In this document: positions 57,162 to 64,000 of the stretch, one piece after another
Layout: every line of letters begins with the position of its first letter
Numbering within the stretch: the first letter of the stretch is position 1
Source: Lachnoclostridium sp. An131
GTDB taxonomy: Bacteria; Bacillota; Clostridia; Lachnospirales; Lachnospiraceae
Assembly: GCF_002160825.1 (NCBI RefSeq)
Contig: NZ_NFLI01000002.1
Location: 62,001-126,000 of the forward strand
DNA length: 64,000 nucleotides
Reading direction: 5' to 3'
The notes under the pieces: generated by a model
Seen by the model: the letters and a program-made list of their open reading frames with translations, nothing else
What the model was told of the DNA's origin: nothing
The model's database searches: none
Position numbers and translations under genes: made by a program

Positions 57162-57216
57162 TTTAAACAAATAAGCAAAAAAAGAAAATGAATATTGGGC
57201 GGATTTTGGTTATCAT
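57162..57216 (+). promoter_or_regulatory. promoter of araGHF with AraC-type operator
   Basis: A 33-bp element: TTTAAAC, 3 nt, TAAGCAAAAAAAG, 2 nt, AATGAATA (57162-57194). Its end overlaps the -35 place (ATGAAT, 57188-57193), and 17 bp on is TATCAT (57211-57216). The same element with the same spacing occurs at 61975-62029. Confidence 0.82.
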
Positions 57217-57253
57217 ATAGCAAGAAAGATAAATATACAGAAAGGAGAAGGAC

Positions 57254-58756
57254 ATGGAAAGCGTTTTGGAATTTAAACATATTTCCAAGTATTTTCCGGG
57301 TGTGAAGGCACTGGATGACATCTGCTTTAAAGCCTATGGAGGCGAAGTGCTGGCATTTCTCGGGGAAAACGGAGCGGGAAAATCCACTCTGCTTAAGGTG
57401 TTGAACGGAGACTACAAGCCGGACGCAGGCGAGTATCTTCTGAACGGCGAACAGAAGCATTTCCGGTCACCACAGGAGGCTATCGAGGAAGGCATCAGCG
57501 TCATCTATCAGGAACGGCAGATTCTGCTGGAGCTGAGCGTGGCTGAAAATATTTATCTGGGAAGAATGCCGTCAAATAAACTTGGGGTGATCAATACGGC
57601 AAAGGCGAACCAGATGGCGCAGAAAATCATTGATGATTTCGGCCTTCCGATTTCGCCGTCCACGAAAGTAAAGGATCTGAGCATTGCCTATCAGCAGATG
57701 GTAGAGATTATGAAGGCATACAGCCGTGACAATCTGAAGGTTATCTGTTTCGATGAGCCCACGGCCAGCTTAAGCGACGCGGAGATCGACAGCCTCTTTG
57801 CGGTGATTGAAAAGCTGAAAGCTCAGGGCAAGATTGTGATCTACGTATCCCACAGAATGGATGAGATTCGGAGGATCACAGACAAGGTGGCAATCTTCAA
57901 AGATGGACGCTACATAGACACGGTGGTGACGGCAGAGACGGCAGAGAAGGATATGATCAAGATGATGGTAGGCCGCGATCTTGGTGATATCTATGCGAAG
58001 CTTGATAAGAACAAAGAGATCGGAGATGTTCTTCTTGAAGTAAAAGACGTCTCTTCAGATTATGTAAAACCGGTTTCCTTCACTCTGCATAAGGGAGAGG
58101 TACTTGGATTTTCCGGTCTGGTAGGAGCAGGACGGACAGAGGTCATGCGCGCGATCATCGGGGCAGACCCCATGAGAACCGGAGAAGTCTATCTGGAAGG
58201 AAAAAAGATCGTAAACCACTCCCCGAAGGAGGCCATGGAAAACGGCATCGTGCTTGTGCCGGAGGACAGAAAGCTTCAGGGCATTATTTCGAACCTGAGC
58301 GTGGCCGGAAATATCAATATTTCTCTGATGAAGCAGAATTCCAATAAGCTTGGCGTCATCAGCGCGAAGAAGGAAGCGAAGGAGGCAGACGACGGTATCC
58401 GGAATTTCCGTATCAAGACCCCTTCTCCGGACAAGAAGATTGTGGAGCTGTCCGGCGGAAACCAGCAGAAATGTATCGTAGCCCGCGGTGTGGCGACTCA
58501 TCCCAAGGTGCTGATTCTGGACGAGCCCACAAAGGGAATTGATGTAGGCGCAAAGTCCGAGTTCTACGAAATGATCTGTGAATTCGCGAAGCAGGGACTG
58601 GGTGTGATTCTCATATCCTCAGAGCTTCCCGAGGTCATGGGACTCTCCGACCGGATCATCGTTATGAAATCGCTGAAGGTATCCGGAGAGATCATGGCAG
58701 CGGATGCCACAGAGACGAAGCTCTTAAGTATGGGTATGATAGACGAGAAGGAGTGA
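57254..58756 (+). CDS. araG: sugar ABC transporter, double ATPase subunit (AraG/RbsA-type)
   Basis: 500 residues: two fused ATPases, as in AraG, RbsA and MglA. First half: Walker A GENGAGKSTLL, signature DLSIAYQQMVEI and Walker B ICFDEPTASLS. Second half: GLVGAGRTEVM, ELSGGNQQKCIVARG and LILDEPTKGID. It powers import of a monosaccharide. GAAAGGAGAAGG precedes the ATG. It is first in a three-gene operon with permease and binding protein. The arabinose assignment rests on the binding protein. Confidence 0.93.
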   Translation: MESVLEFKHISKYFPGVKALDDICFKAYGGEVLAFLGENGAGKSTLLKVLNGDYKPDAGEYLLNGEQKHFRSPQEAIEEGISVIYQERQILLELSVAENIYLGRMPSNKLGVINTAKANQMAQKIIDDFGLPISPSTKVKDLSIAYQQMVEIMKAYSRDNLKVICFDEPTASLSDAEIDSLFAVIEKLKAQGKIVIYVSHRMDEIRRITDKVAIFKDGRYIDTVVTAETAEKDMIKMMVGRDLGDIYAKLDKNKEIGDVLLEVKDVSSDYVKPVSFTLHKGEVLGFSGLVGAGRTEVMRAIIGADPMRTGEVYLEGKKIVNHSPKEAMENGIVLVPEDRKLQGIISNLSVAGNINISLMKQNSNKLGVISAKKEAKEADDGIRNFRIKTPSPDKKIVELSGGNQQKCIVARGVATHPKVLILDEPTKGIDVGAKSEFYEMICEFAKQGLGVILISSELPEVMGLSDRIIVMKSLKVSGEIMAADATETKLLSMGMIDEKE

Positions 58757-58763
58757 AAGTGAG

Positions 58764-59768
58764 ATGGAAAATACAAAAAAAGAAAATGTGCTGAAACGGT
58801 TTGCCTCCGCTGTGGGCGGAAACAATCTGGTGCTGATCGGCGCAATTATCGTAGTGTTTATTTTGTTTACGGCGATTAATCCCAACTACCTGACCTGGAC
58901 GAACTTCGTCAACCTTCTGGTGGCGGCTTCTCTGGTCGGTATCGTGGCGGTAGGCCATACTTACCTGATTATCGCGGGCCAGAACGACCTGTCCCCCGGA
59001 TCTCTGTGCGCTTTCTGCGGCGTGGCGGTGGCGTTGTTCCTGCAGTGGGGGCTGCCGATTCCGGTGGCGATTTTCCTTACCCTGTGCTGCGGCGTTCTCT
59101 GCGGACTGTTCAATGCCTGGATGGTAAACTGCATCAAGCTGGAGGCCTTCATCGCGACTCTGGTAACCCAGACCATGGTCAGAGGTTTCGCACAGCTGAT
59201 CTGCGACGGCCGTCCGGTGGCCATCAGCAATCAGAGCTTTATCAAAATCGGAACTGCCCGGTTCTTAAGCATTCCGGTTTCTGTATGGATTACCATTATT
59301 GCATTTATCGTTTTCGGCTTTATTCTGGCGAGAACAAGATTCGGACGCAGCATCTACGCCATCGGCGGAAGCGCTGAGGCTGCAAGACTGGCAGGTCTGA
59401 ATCCCAGAAGAATTGTAACGATTTCATTTATCATCATCGGTGTGCTTACCGCTCTCGGCGGAGTGGTATTTGCGGCCCGTATGAACGCAGGACAGCCTTC
59501 TGCGAACGTAAACCTGGAGTTTGACGCCATTACAGCAGTTATCCTGGGCGGCGTATCCTTCGCAGGCGGCGTGGGAAGCATGTTCGGAACCGTACTCGGT
59601 GTGCTGCTGATTCAGGCGTTCGGTACAGGACTTATCATGGTAAACGTGCCCAGCTTCTGGCAGAGCGTGGCAAAGGGAGCTCTGCTTCTGGCAGCTCTGA
59701 CCTTCGACTACATCAGAAAGGAAAGACGTGAGAAGGAGCTTATCGCGGCAAGCAAGAGAAACGCGTAA
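58764..59768 (+). CDS. araH: sugar ABC transporter permease (AraH/RbsC-type)
   Basis: 334 residues and about nine or ten membrane helices. Blocks of this permease class: INPNYLTWTNFVNLL, GIVAVGHTYLIIAGQNDLSPGSL, RTRFGRSIYAIGGSAEAARLAGL with the ATPase-coupling loop, and EFDAITAVILGGVSFAGGVGS. It forms the homodimeric channel for the sugar. The gene starts 7 bp after araG. Confidence 0.93.
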   Translation: MENTKKENVLKRFASAVGGNNLVLIGAIIVVFILFTAINPNYLTWTNFVNLLVAASLVGIVAVGHTYLIIAGQNDLSPGSLCAFCGVAVALFLQWGLPIPVAIFLTLCCGVLCGLFNAWMVNCIKLEAFIATLVTQTMVRGFAQLICDGRPVAISNQSFIKIGTARFLSIPVSVWITIIAFIVFGFILARTRFGRSIYAIGGSAEAARLAGLNPRRIVTISFIIIGVLTALGGVVFAARMNAGQPSANVNLEFDAITAVILGGVSFAGGVGSMFGTVLGVLLIQAFGTGLIMVNVPSFWQSVAKGALLLAALTFDYIRKERREKELIAASKRNA

Positions 59769-59868
59769 GGCACAGGTCAGAAAAAGAACAGACAAATAAT
59801 GAAACATTGCACGGGAGAGGTGCTTTGTATACAGCACGAAATGTGCGGAAAAAAGGAGGAAACTTAAT

Positions 59869-60969
59869 ATGATGAAAAAGGTAGTAGCAATGATGCTGGC
59901 GCTGACACTTTCAGCTGGTATGCTGGCAGGATGCAGCTCAGGAGAGACACCTGCAGCCACAGATGACGCAGCAGCTACAGAAACAGAAGACACAGCAGCT
60001 ACAGACGATGCAGCGGCTGAAGACGATGCGGCAGCAGAGGATACCGCAGCAGCCAGCGGAGATTTGCTGGTTTACGGAATCTACAAAGCAGGCGACCAGA
60101 CCTGGTTCCTGGATGAAGGCGACGCTGCAAAGGCAGCTGTTGAGGCAGCAGGCGGAGAGTTCGTATATGTAGACGCAAAGATGAACCCGGAAGAGTATCT
60201 GAAGGCGATTGACAACGCGATTGCAAACAACGCATCCGGTATCGTTACCTGTACACCGGACCAGACCATGTCTCAGGCTGTTGTTACCAAGTGTGAAGAG
60301 GCCGGAATCCCGGTTGTAGCTGCCGACGACGCTCTGCAGGATGAAGCAGGCGAGAAGCTGGCTCCCTGGGTAGGCATCAACGCTTACGTAATCGGCGAGG
60401 CAAACGGTGAGTGGCTTGCTAACTATGTAAAAGAGAATAACCTGGCTGAGAACGAGGAAGTAGGTCTTCTGATCATGACCATGGACACCGTATCCAGCTG
60501 CGTACCGCGTGCTGAGGGCGAGTATGACAAGTTCACCGAGCTGGTACCGGAGTTCGATACCGCAAGAATCTTCAAGGCTGACTATGACGGAACCACTGAC
60601 AAGGGAAATACCGCTGCTGCAGCAGTAATCACAGGACATCCGGAAATCAAGACCTGGCTGGTAACAGGCGCAAATGAAGAGGGATGTATCGGCGCGGTTC
60701 GTGCTCTTGAGAGCGCTGGCCTGGACAAAGACGCCTGCGTAGTTGGACTTGGCGCATACATGGCTAAGGACGAGTGGAACAACAAGGGCGCTGACGGAAC
60801 CTGCATGAAGGCATCCGCATACTTCCCGGCATCCGCAGTAGGCGAAGGCTCTGTAGAAGTTCTTCTTGGTCTGATCAACGGCGAGGATGTTCCGATGGAG
60901 ACAGCTGTAGACGCAGTTGTTGTTACTCCCGATGACTACAAAGAGGTTATGGGCAAGGACGCTGAATAA
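59869..60969 (+). CDS. araF: sugar-binding lipoprotein, arabinose (AraF)-like
   Basis: 366 residues. The lipoprotein signal is MKKVVAMMLALTLSAG then LAGCSS (lipobox LAGC). An Ala/Thr/Asp-rich linker (about 25-62) follows. The binding domain resembles AraF more than RbsB: YKAGDQTWFLDEGDAAK, SGIVTCTPDQTMSQAVV, PVVAADDALQ and HPEIKTWLVTGANEEGCIGAVRA. It delivers the sugar to AraGH. AAGGAGG precedes the ATG. The linker is low in complexity, as in other Lachnospiraceae solute-binding proteins. L-arabinose is the best guess for the ligand. Confidence 0.88.
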   Translation: MMKKVVAMMLALTLSAGMLAGCSSGETPAATDDAAATETEDTAATDDAAAEDDAAAEDTAAASGDLLVYGIYKAGDQTWFLDEGDAAKAAVEAAGGEFVYVDAKMNPEEYLKAIDNAIANNASGIVTCTPDQTMSQAVVTKCEEAGIPVVAADDALQDEAGEKLAPWVGINAYVIGEANGEWLANYVKENNLAENEEVGLLIMTMDTVSSCVPRAEGEYDKFTELVPEFDTARIFKADYDGTTDKGNTAAAAVITGHPEIKTWLVTGANEEGCIGAVRALESAGLDKDACVVGLGAYMAKDEWNNKGADGTCMKASAYFPASAVGEGSVEVLLGLINGEDVPMETAVDAVVVTPDDYKEVMGKDAE

Positions 60970-60998
60970 TACATACGGATCAAACCTGAACAGTAAAA

Positions 60999-61052
60999 CA
61001 TCACATCAGAACGGGGGACTGCCGGAAGGCAGTCCCCCGTTCTGATGTGATG
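60999..61052. terminator. 25-bp perfect hairpin between convergent araF and AraC genes
   Basis: Two 25-bp arms (60999-61023 and 61028-61052) pair without a mismatch around a GGAA loop, beginning CATCACATCAG and with GGGGGACTGCC at the top. There is no T-run. It is symmetric, so it can serve both strands. Confidence 0.8.
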
Positions 61053-61059
61053 CAGGAAA

Positions 61060-61908
61060 TCAGTTCAGAATGGACTGGCGGTACTGGGAGGGAGTTACGT
61101 TTTCCCATTTCTTAAAGGTGGTGCAGAAGCTTGTCTCGCTGTTAAAGCCGGTGCTGAAAGCGATATTCTTGATGGACGTCTCTGTAGATTTCAGCAGATA
61201 TTTTGCCGCGGACAGGCGGGTCTTGATCAGATACTGGTGGGGCGTAATTCCTGTTTCCTTTGTAAATACCCTTGAAAAATGAAAGGGGCTCATATTAGCT
61301 TCGGACGCCAGCTGTTCCAGAGACAGGTCGCTTTGAAAATGCTCGTTGATGTACGAGATGGCGTCAGCCATGGAAGTGCCGTATACCTTGTTTTTTCTGT
61401 TTTCCTCAGAAGAATACAGAAAATTGTTCAGGAGCTTTGTGATATAGCCGGACAGTTTTCCCTCAAGAATGGTGGAAGAGGTCCGGAATACATCATAAAT
61501 TTTCTGAAGCTGGATAACGGGGGCGTCGGAACCTTCCGTGTCGAGGACCTGATCGTGACCTGAGGTGATTTCCTCAAAATAGTCCCGGGCGAGCCTCCCG
61601 TCGAAGTGCAGCCAAAGAGCGTCCCAGGGTTCTGCGCTTCCGTAGCTGTGGGGCTGGTAACAGTCCAGAAGCACGAACTGGCCGGCTCTGGCTGTGAAAG
61701 ATTTTTCTGGAATAGTAATATTGCAGTTTCCCCTGGAAATGTACATGATGAGAAAGCTGTCGAAGCGGTTCCGCCGGATCCGGTAGCCGGCATCATAGTA
61801 AAAATATCCCACGGAGGTGGGGTAGAGATAGAGTCTTGCGGCCAGAGCGCTTGGTGCATATACGTAATAATCTGAGGCCGGAGAGACTTTGGCTTCCTGT
61901 GAACGCAT
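61060..61908 (-). CDS. AraC-family regulator of the sugar genes
   Basis: 282 residues. The N-terminal half is the AraC arm and cupin: FLIMYISRGNCNITIPEKSFTARAGQFVLLDCYQPHSYG. The C-terminal DNA-binding domain is DLSLEQLASEANMSPFHFSRVFTKETGITPHQYL and IKNIAFSTGFNSETSFCTTFKKWENVTPSQYR. AAGGAG precedes the ATG. It has a consensus promoter and is divergent from the DUF5107 gene, with the 33-bp operator between. It most likely activates that gene and araGHF on sensing the sugar. Confidence 0.92.
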   Translation of the reverse strand: MRSQEAKVSPASDYYVYAPSALAARLYLYPTSVGYFYYDAGYRIRRNRFDSFLIMYISRGNCNITIPEKSFTARAGQFVLLDCYQPHSYGSAEPWDALWLHFDGRLARDYFEEITSGHDQVLDTEGSDAPVIQLQKIYDVFRTSSTILEGKLSGYITKLLNNFLYSSEENRKNKVYGTSMADAISYINEHFQSDLSLEQLASEANMSPFHFSRVFTKETGITPHQYLIKTRLSAAKYLLKSTETSIKNIAFSTGFNSETSFCTTFKKWENVTPSQYRQSILN

Positions 61909-61941
61909 ATGAAATTCTCCTTAAAACGGGTTGTTGAATTT

Positions 61942-61970
61942 ATTATAGGAAATCAAAAAGAGATTGTCAA
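61942..61970 (-). promoter_or_regulatory. consensus promoter of the 61908 AraC gene
   Basis: Minus strand: TTGACA (61965-61970), 17 bp, TATAAT (61942-61947), a full match to the SigA consensus. The shared operator starts 4 bp behind the -35. Confidence 0.92.
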
Positions 61971-61974
61971 TTTA

Positions 61975-62029
61975 TTTAAACGTCTAAGCAAAAAAAGCTA
62001 ATGAATACAGGGAATCTCTCGGATATAAT
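61975..62029 (+). promoter_or_regulatory. promoter of the DUF5107 gene with AraC-type operator
   Basis: TTTAAAC, 3 nt, TAAGCAAAAAAAG, 2 nt, AATGAATA (61975-62007). It overlaps the -35 place (62001-62006), with TATAAT 17 bp on (62024-62029). It is the same element as upstream of araG. Confidence 0.85.
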
Positions 62030-62073
62030 AAAACAAAAAAGATAAATAATTCTGAAAGAAAGGATGCGTGAAA

Positions 62074-64000
62074 ATGGGTGAAGTAAAAATCTGGGAAGAG
62101 CGGGTGACGATCCCTACCTACGAGGTAGGAGAACCGGACAAAAATCCTATGTTCCTGGAAAAGAGAGTGTATCAGGGGAGCAGCGGAAAGGTATATCCCT
62201 ATCCCACCACAGAGAAGATCAGCAGAGAGAAGACGGATAAGGAATATCAGGCAGTCTTTCTGGAAAATGAGTACATCAAAGTGATGATTCTGCCGGAGCT
62301 GGGCGGAAGAATACAGAGGGCCTATGACAAGACCAATGATTATGATTTTGTATATTATAATCATGTGATCAAGCCGGCTCTGGTGGGCCTTGCGGGTCCC
62401 TGGATCTCAGGAGGAATCGAATTTAACTGGCCCCAGCATCACAGACCTACGACTTACATGCCGGTAGATTATAAGCTTCAGGAGAATAAAGACGGAAGCA
62501 AAACCCTGCTGGTAAACGATGTGGATCAGATGTACGGAACAAAGGGAATCGCAGCCTTTACCCTCTATCCGGGCAAGGCTTACATAGAGATCCGCGGACA
62601 GCTTTACAACCGGACTTCCATGCCCCAGACGTTCCTCTGGTGGGCGAACCCGGCTGTGGCGGTCAACGATTATACCCAGTCGATTTTCCCGCCGGATGTA
62701 CATTCGGTTATGGACCATGGAAAGAGGGACGTATCCCGGTTCCCTATTGCCAAGGGTGTATATTATAAGCATGATTACAGCGAAGGAGTAGACATCTCCC
62801 GCTATAAAAATATTCCGGTGCCCACCTCCTATATGGCGGAGCATTCCGACTATGATTTTGTGGGCGGTTATGATTATCAGAAAGAGGCAGGCCTGCTTCA
62901 TGTGGCGGACCATCATATTTCTCCCGGAAAGAAGCAGTGGACCTGGGGCTGCGGAGACTTCGGAAAGGCCTGGGACAGAAACCTGACTGACGAGGACGGT
63001 CCCTACATCGAGCTGATGACAGGTGTGTTTACCGAGAATCAGCCTGACTTCACCTGGCTGAAGCCCTTTGAGGAGAAGACCTTCAAGCAGTATTTCATGC
63101 CTTATAAGAAAGTGGGAGCAGTAAAGAATGCGTCTATCCATGCGGCTCTGAACCTGGAGCCTGCAGAGGATCACATCCATGTGGTAGTCTACGCCACAGA
63201 GCGCTATGAGAATGCCCGTATCGTGGTGAAGAAGCAGGGCGAAGAGGTATACCAGGAAGAGACGCTGCTGTCCCCGGTAGATATCTATGAGAAGGATATC
63301 CCGGTGGGAGCAGAGAAGCCTCAGGATATTCATGTGCTGGTTTACGCGGGCGACAGACTTCTGGTAGAGTATCAGCCGGAAGAAGAGACCATTCCGGAGC
63401 TGGCAAAGCCTGCTGAGGCCGCAAAGGAGCCGGAAGAGATCATGACGAATGAAGAGCTGCTGCTGACGGCTCAGCATATCGAGCAGCATCGTCATGCCAC
63501 CTATCTGCCGGATCCCTATTATCTGGAAGGCCTGAAGCGTGACAAATACGATATCCGTATCAACAATGCCTACGGTATGCTGCTGCTCCGCAGAGGCCGT
63601 TTCGCAGAGGCGGAAGTCTACTTCAGGAGAGCGATTAAGCGCCTGACCTGGAGAAGCCCCAACCCCTATGACAGCGAGTCTTATTACAATCTGGGACTGA
63701 GCCAGTTCTATCAGGAGAAGTATGACGAGGCTTATGACAGCTTCTATAAGGCGACCTGGACGAATGAGCAGCAGGAGATGTCCTGGTACTATCTGGCTGT
63801 TATCGCCTGCAGAAGAGGAGAGTATGAGCTTGCTCTGGACTTTGTGGAAAAGGGACTTATCAAGAACACCCACAACATCAAGGCACGCGGCCTGAAGGCG
63901 GCGGTGCTCCGGGTTCTGGGAAGAAAGGAAGAGGCCTGCGCATGGATCGCGGAGAACCTGAAAACAGATCCCTTTGATTACGTATCCAGATACGAGGCGG
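62074..64000 (+). CDS. DUF5107 carbohydrate-active-like protein with TPR repeats (continues past the window)
   Basis: 642 codons are visible and the frame is still open at the edge. The DUF5107 part (about 1-330) has VMILPELGGRIQRAYDKTN, GLAGPWISGGIEFNWPQHH, FLWWANPAVAVNDYTQSIFP and WTWGCGDFGKAWDRNLTD, the look of an aldose-1-epimerase-like beta-sandwich. From about residue 480 the chain has helical TPR-like repeats (NNAYGMLLLRRGRFAEAEVYF, YYNLGLSQFYQEKYDEAYD). Related proteins occur in sugar-use loci of Lachnospiraceae and are suspected to act on glycosides. There is no signal peptide, so the protein is cytoplasmic. The shared operator ties it to the arabinose-type transporter. Confidence 0.88.
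   Translation, partial: MGEVKIWEERVTIPTYEVGEPDKNPMFLEKRVYQGSSGKVYPYPTTEKISREKTDKEYQAVFLENEYIKVMILPELGGRIQRAYDKTNDYDFVYYNHVIKPALVGLAGPWISGGIEFNWPQHHRPTTYMPVDYKLQENKDGSKTLLVNDVDQMYGTKGIAAFTLYPGKAYIEIRGQLYNRTSMPQTFLWWANPAVAVNDYTQSIFPPDVHSVMDHGKRDVSRFPIAKGVYYKHDYSEGVDISRYKNIPVPTSYMAEHSDYDFVGGYDYQKEAGLLHVADHHISPGKKQWTWGCGDFGKAWDRNLTDEDGPYIELMTGVFTENQPDFTWLKPFEEKTFKQYFMPYKKVGAVKNASIHAALNLEPAEDHIHVVVYATERYENARIVVKKQGEEVYQEETLLSPVDIYEKDIPVGAEKPQDIHVLVYAGDRLLVEYQPEEETIPELAKPAEAAKEPEEIMTNEELLLTAQHIEQHRHATYLPDPYYLEGLKRDKYDIRINNAYGMLLLRRGRFAEAEVYFRRAIKRLTWRSPNPYDSESYYNLGLSQFYQEKYDEAYDSFYKATWTNEQQEMSWYYLAVIACRRGEYELALDFVEKGLIKNTHNIKARGLKAAVLRVLGRKEEACAWIAENLKTDPFDYVSRYEA

Noticed and set aside
62407-63873. 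488-codon minus-strand frame opposite the DUF5107 gene
   Set aside because: The plus-strand frame has clear conserved blocks and a promoter. The minus frame has neither.
1-64000. CRISPR arrays, tRNA or rRNA genes, and complete insertion sequences
   Set aside because: No regularly spaced repeats, no tRNA-like cloverleaf and no transposase were seen by reading; a tRNA scan was not possible here.

Overview
The window looks like a chromosome segment of a gut-type Clostridia, most likely Lachnospiraceae. GC is moderate, start codons include GTG and TTG, and AGGAGG-type ribosome sites are strong. It also carries a long-form ribosomal protein L17, an EFR1 flavodoxin-ferredoxin protein, MtaA-type corrinoid methyltransferases and a sortase-era Cna-B surface protein. 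I would not name a species.

Layout. Positions 1-9.4 kb are core genes: a PurF-like protein without its catalytic cysteine, class II aldolase, small membrane proteins, a PadR/HAAS regulatory pair, an MntP/YtaF-like transporter, a calcium-type P-ATPase and guaA. From about 9,408 to 18,461 a mobilizable element sits in the 3' end of guaA. It has a repressor with divergent operators, excisionase, tyrosine integrase, a RepA-like ATPase with CGACG repeats, an oriT-like region, a MobV relaxase, and AT-rich cargo that ends in an unusual response regulator and histidine kinase pair. From 18.5 to 24.8 kb is an accessory stretch: a TipAS-like MerR regulator, a yjdF riboswitch with yjdF, an ANT(6)-type adenylyltransferase, a DUF3795 protein, a SUFU-domain protein, an XRE regulator with a decayed partner, EFR1 and a small hydrolase. 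From 25 to 41 kb come an ECF sigma factor with a membrane partner, a P1 peptidase, the rpmJ-rpsM-rpsK-rpsD-rpoA-rplQ operon, an aminotransferase-MBOAT-SGNH envelope operon, sfsA-mutY, a glycosyltransferase, a PAP2 protein and a lipid kinase.

The most striking locus is 41.0-51.4 kb. A tyrosine recombinase that has lost an internal block, including the first catalytic Arg, is followed four bases after its stop by a 24-bp near-palindromic site. The same site recurs inverted about 300 bp later with 23 of 24 bases matching. The segment between carries outward promoter-like sequences on both strands and a terminator hairpin. Just downstream is a giant gene of about 9 kb for a surface protein of roughly 3,000 residues with some fifteen Cna-B-like modules. 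That gene is itself broken by a one-base frameshift near its start. This reads as a phase-variable adhesin switch that has been damaged or locked.

The last 10 kb hold an AraC regulator with two UroD/MtaA-like methyltransferases and a corrinoid protein, then an araGHF-type sugar ABC transporter, a second AraC regulator and a DUF5107-TPR protein that runs off the window. The transporter promoter and the DUF5107 promoter share a 33-bp element with identical spacing to the -10, so the divergent AraC protein probably controls both.
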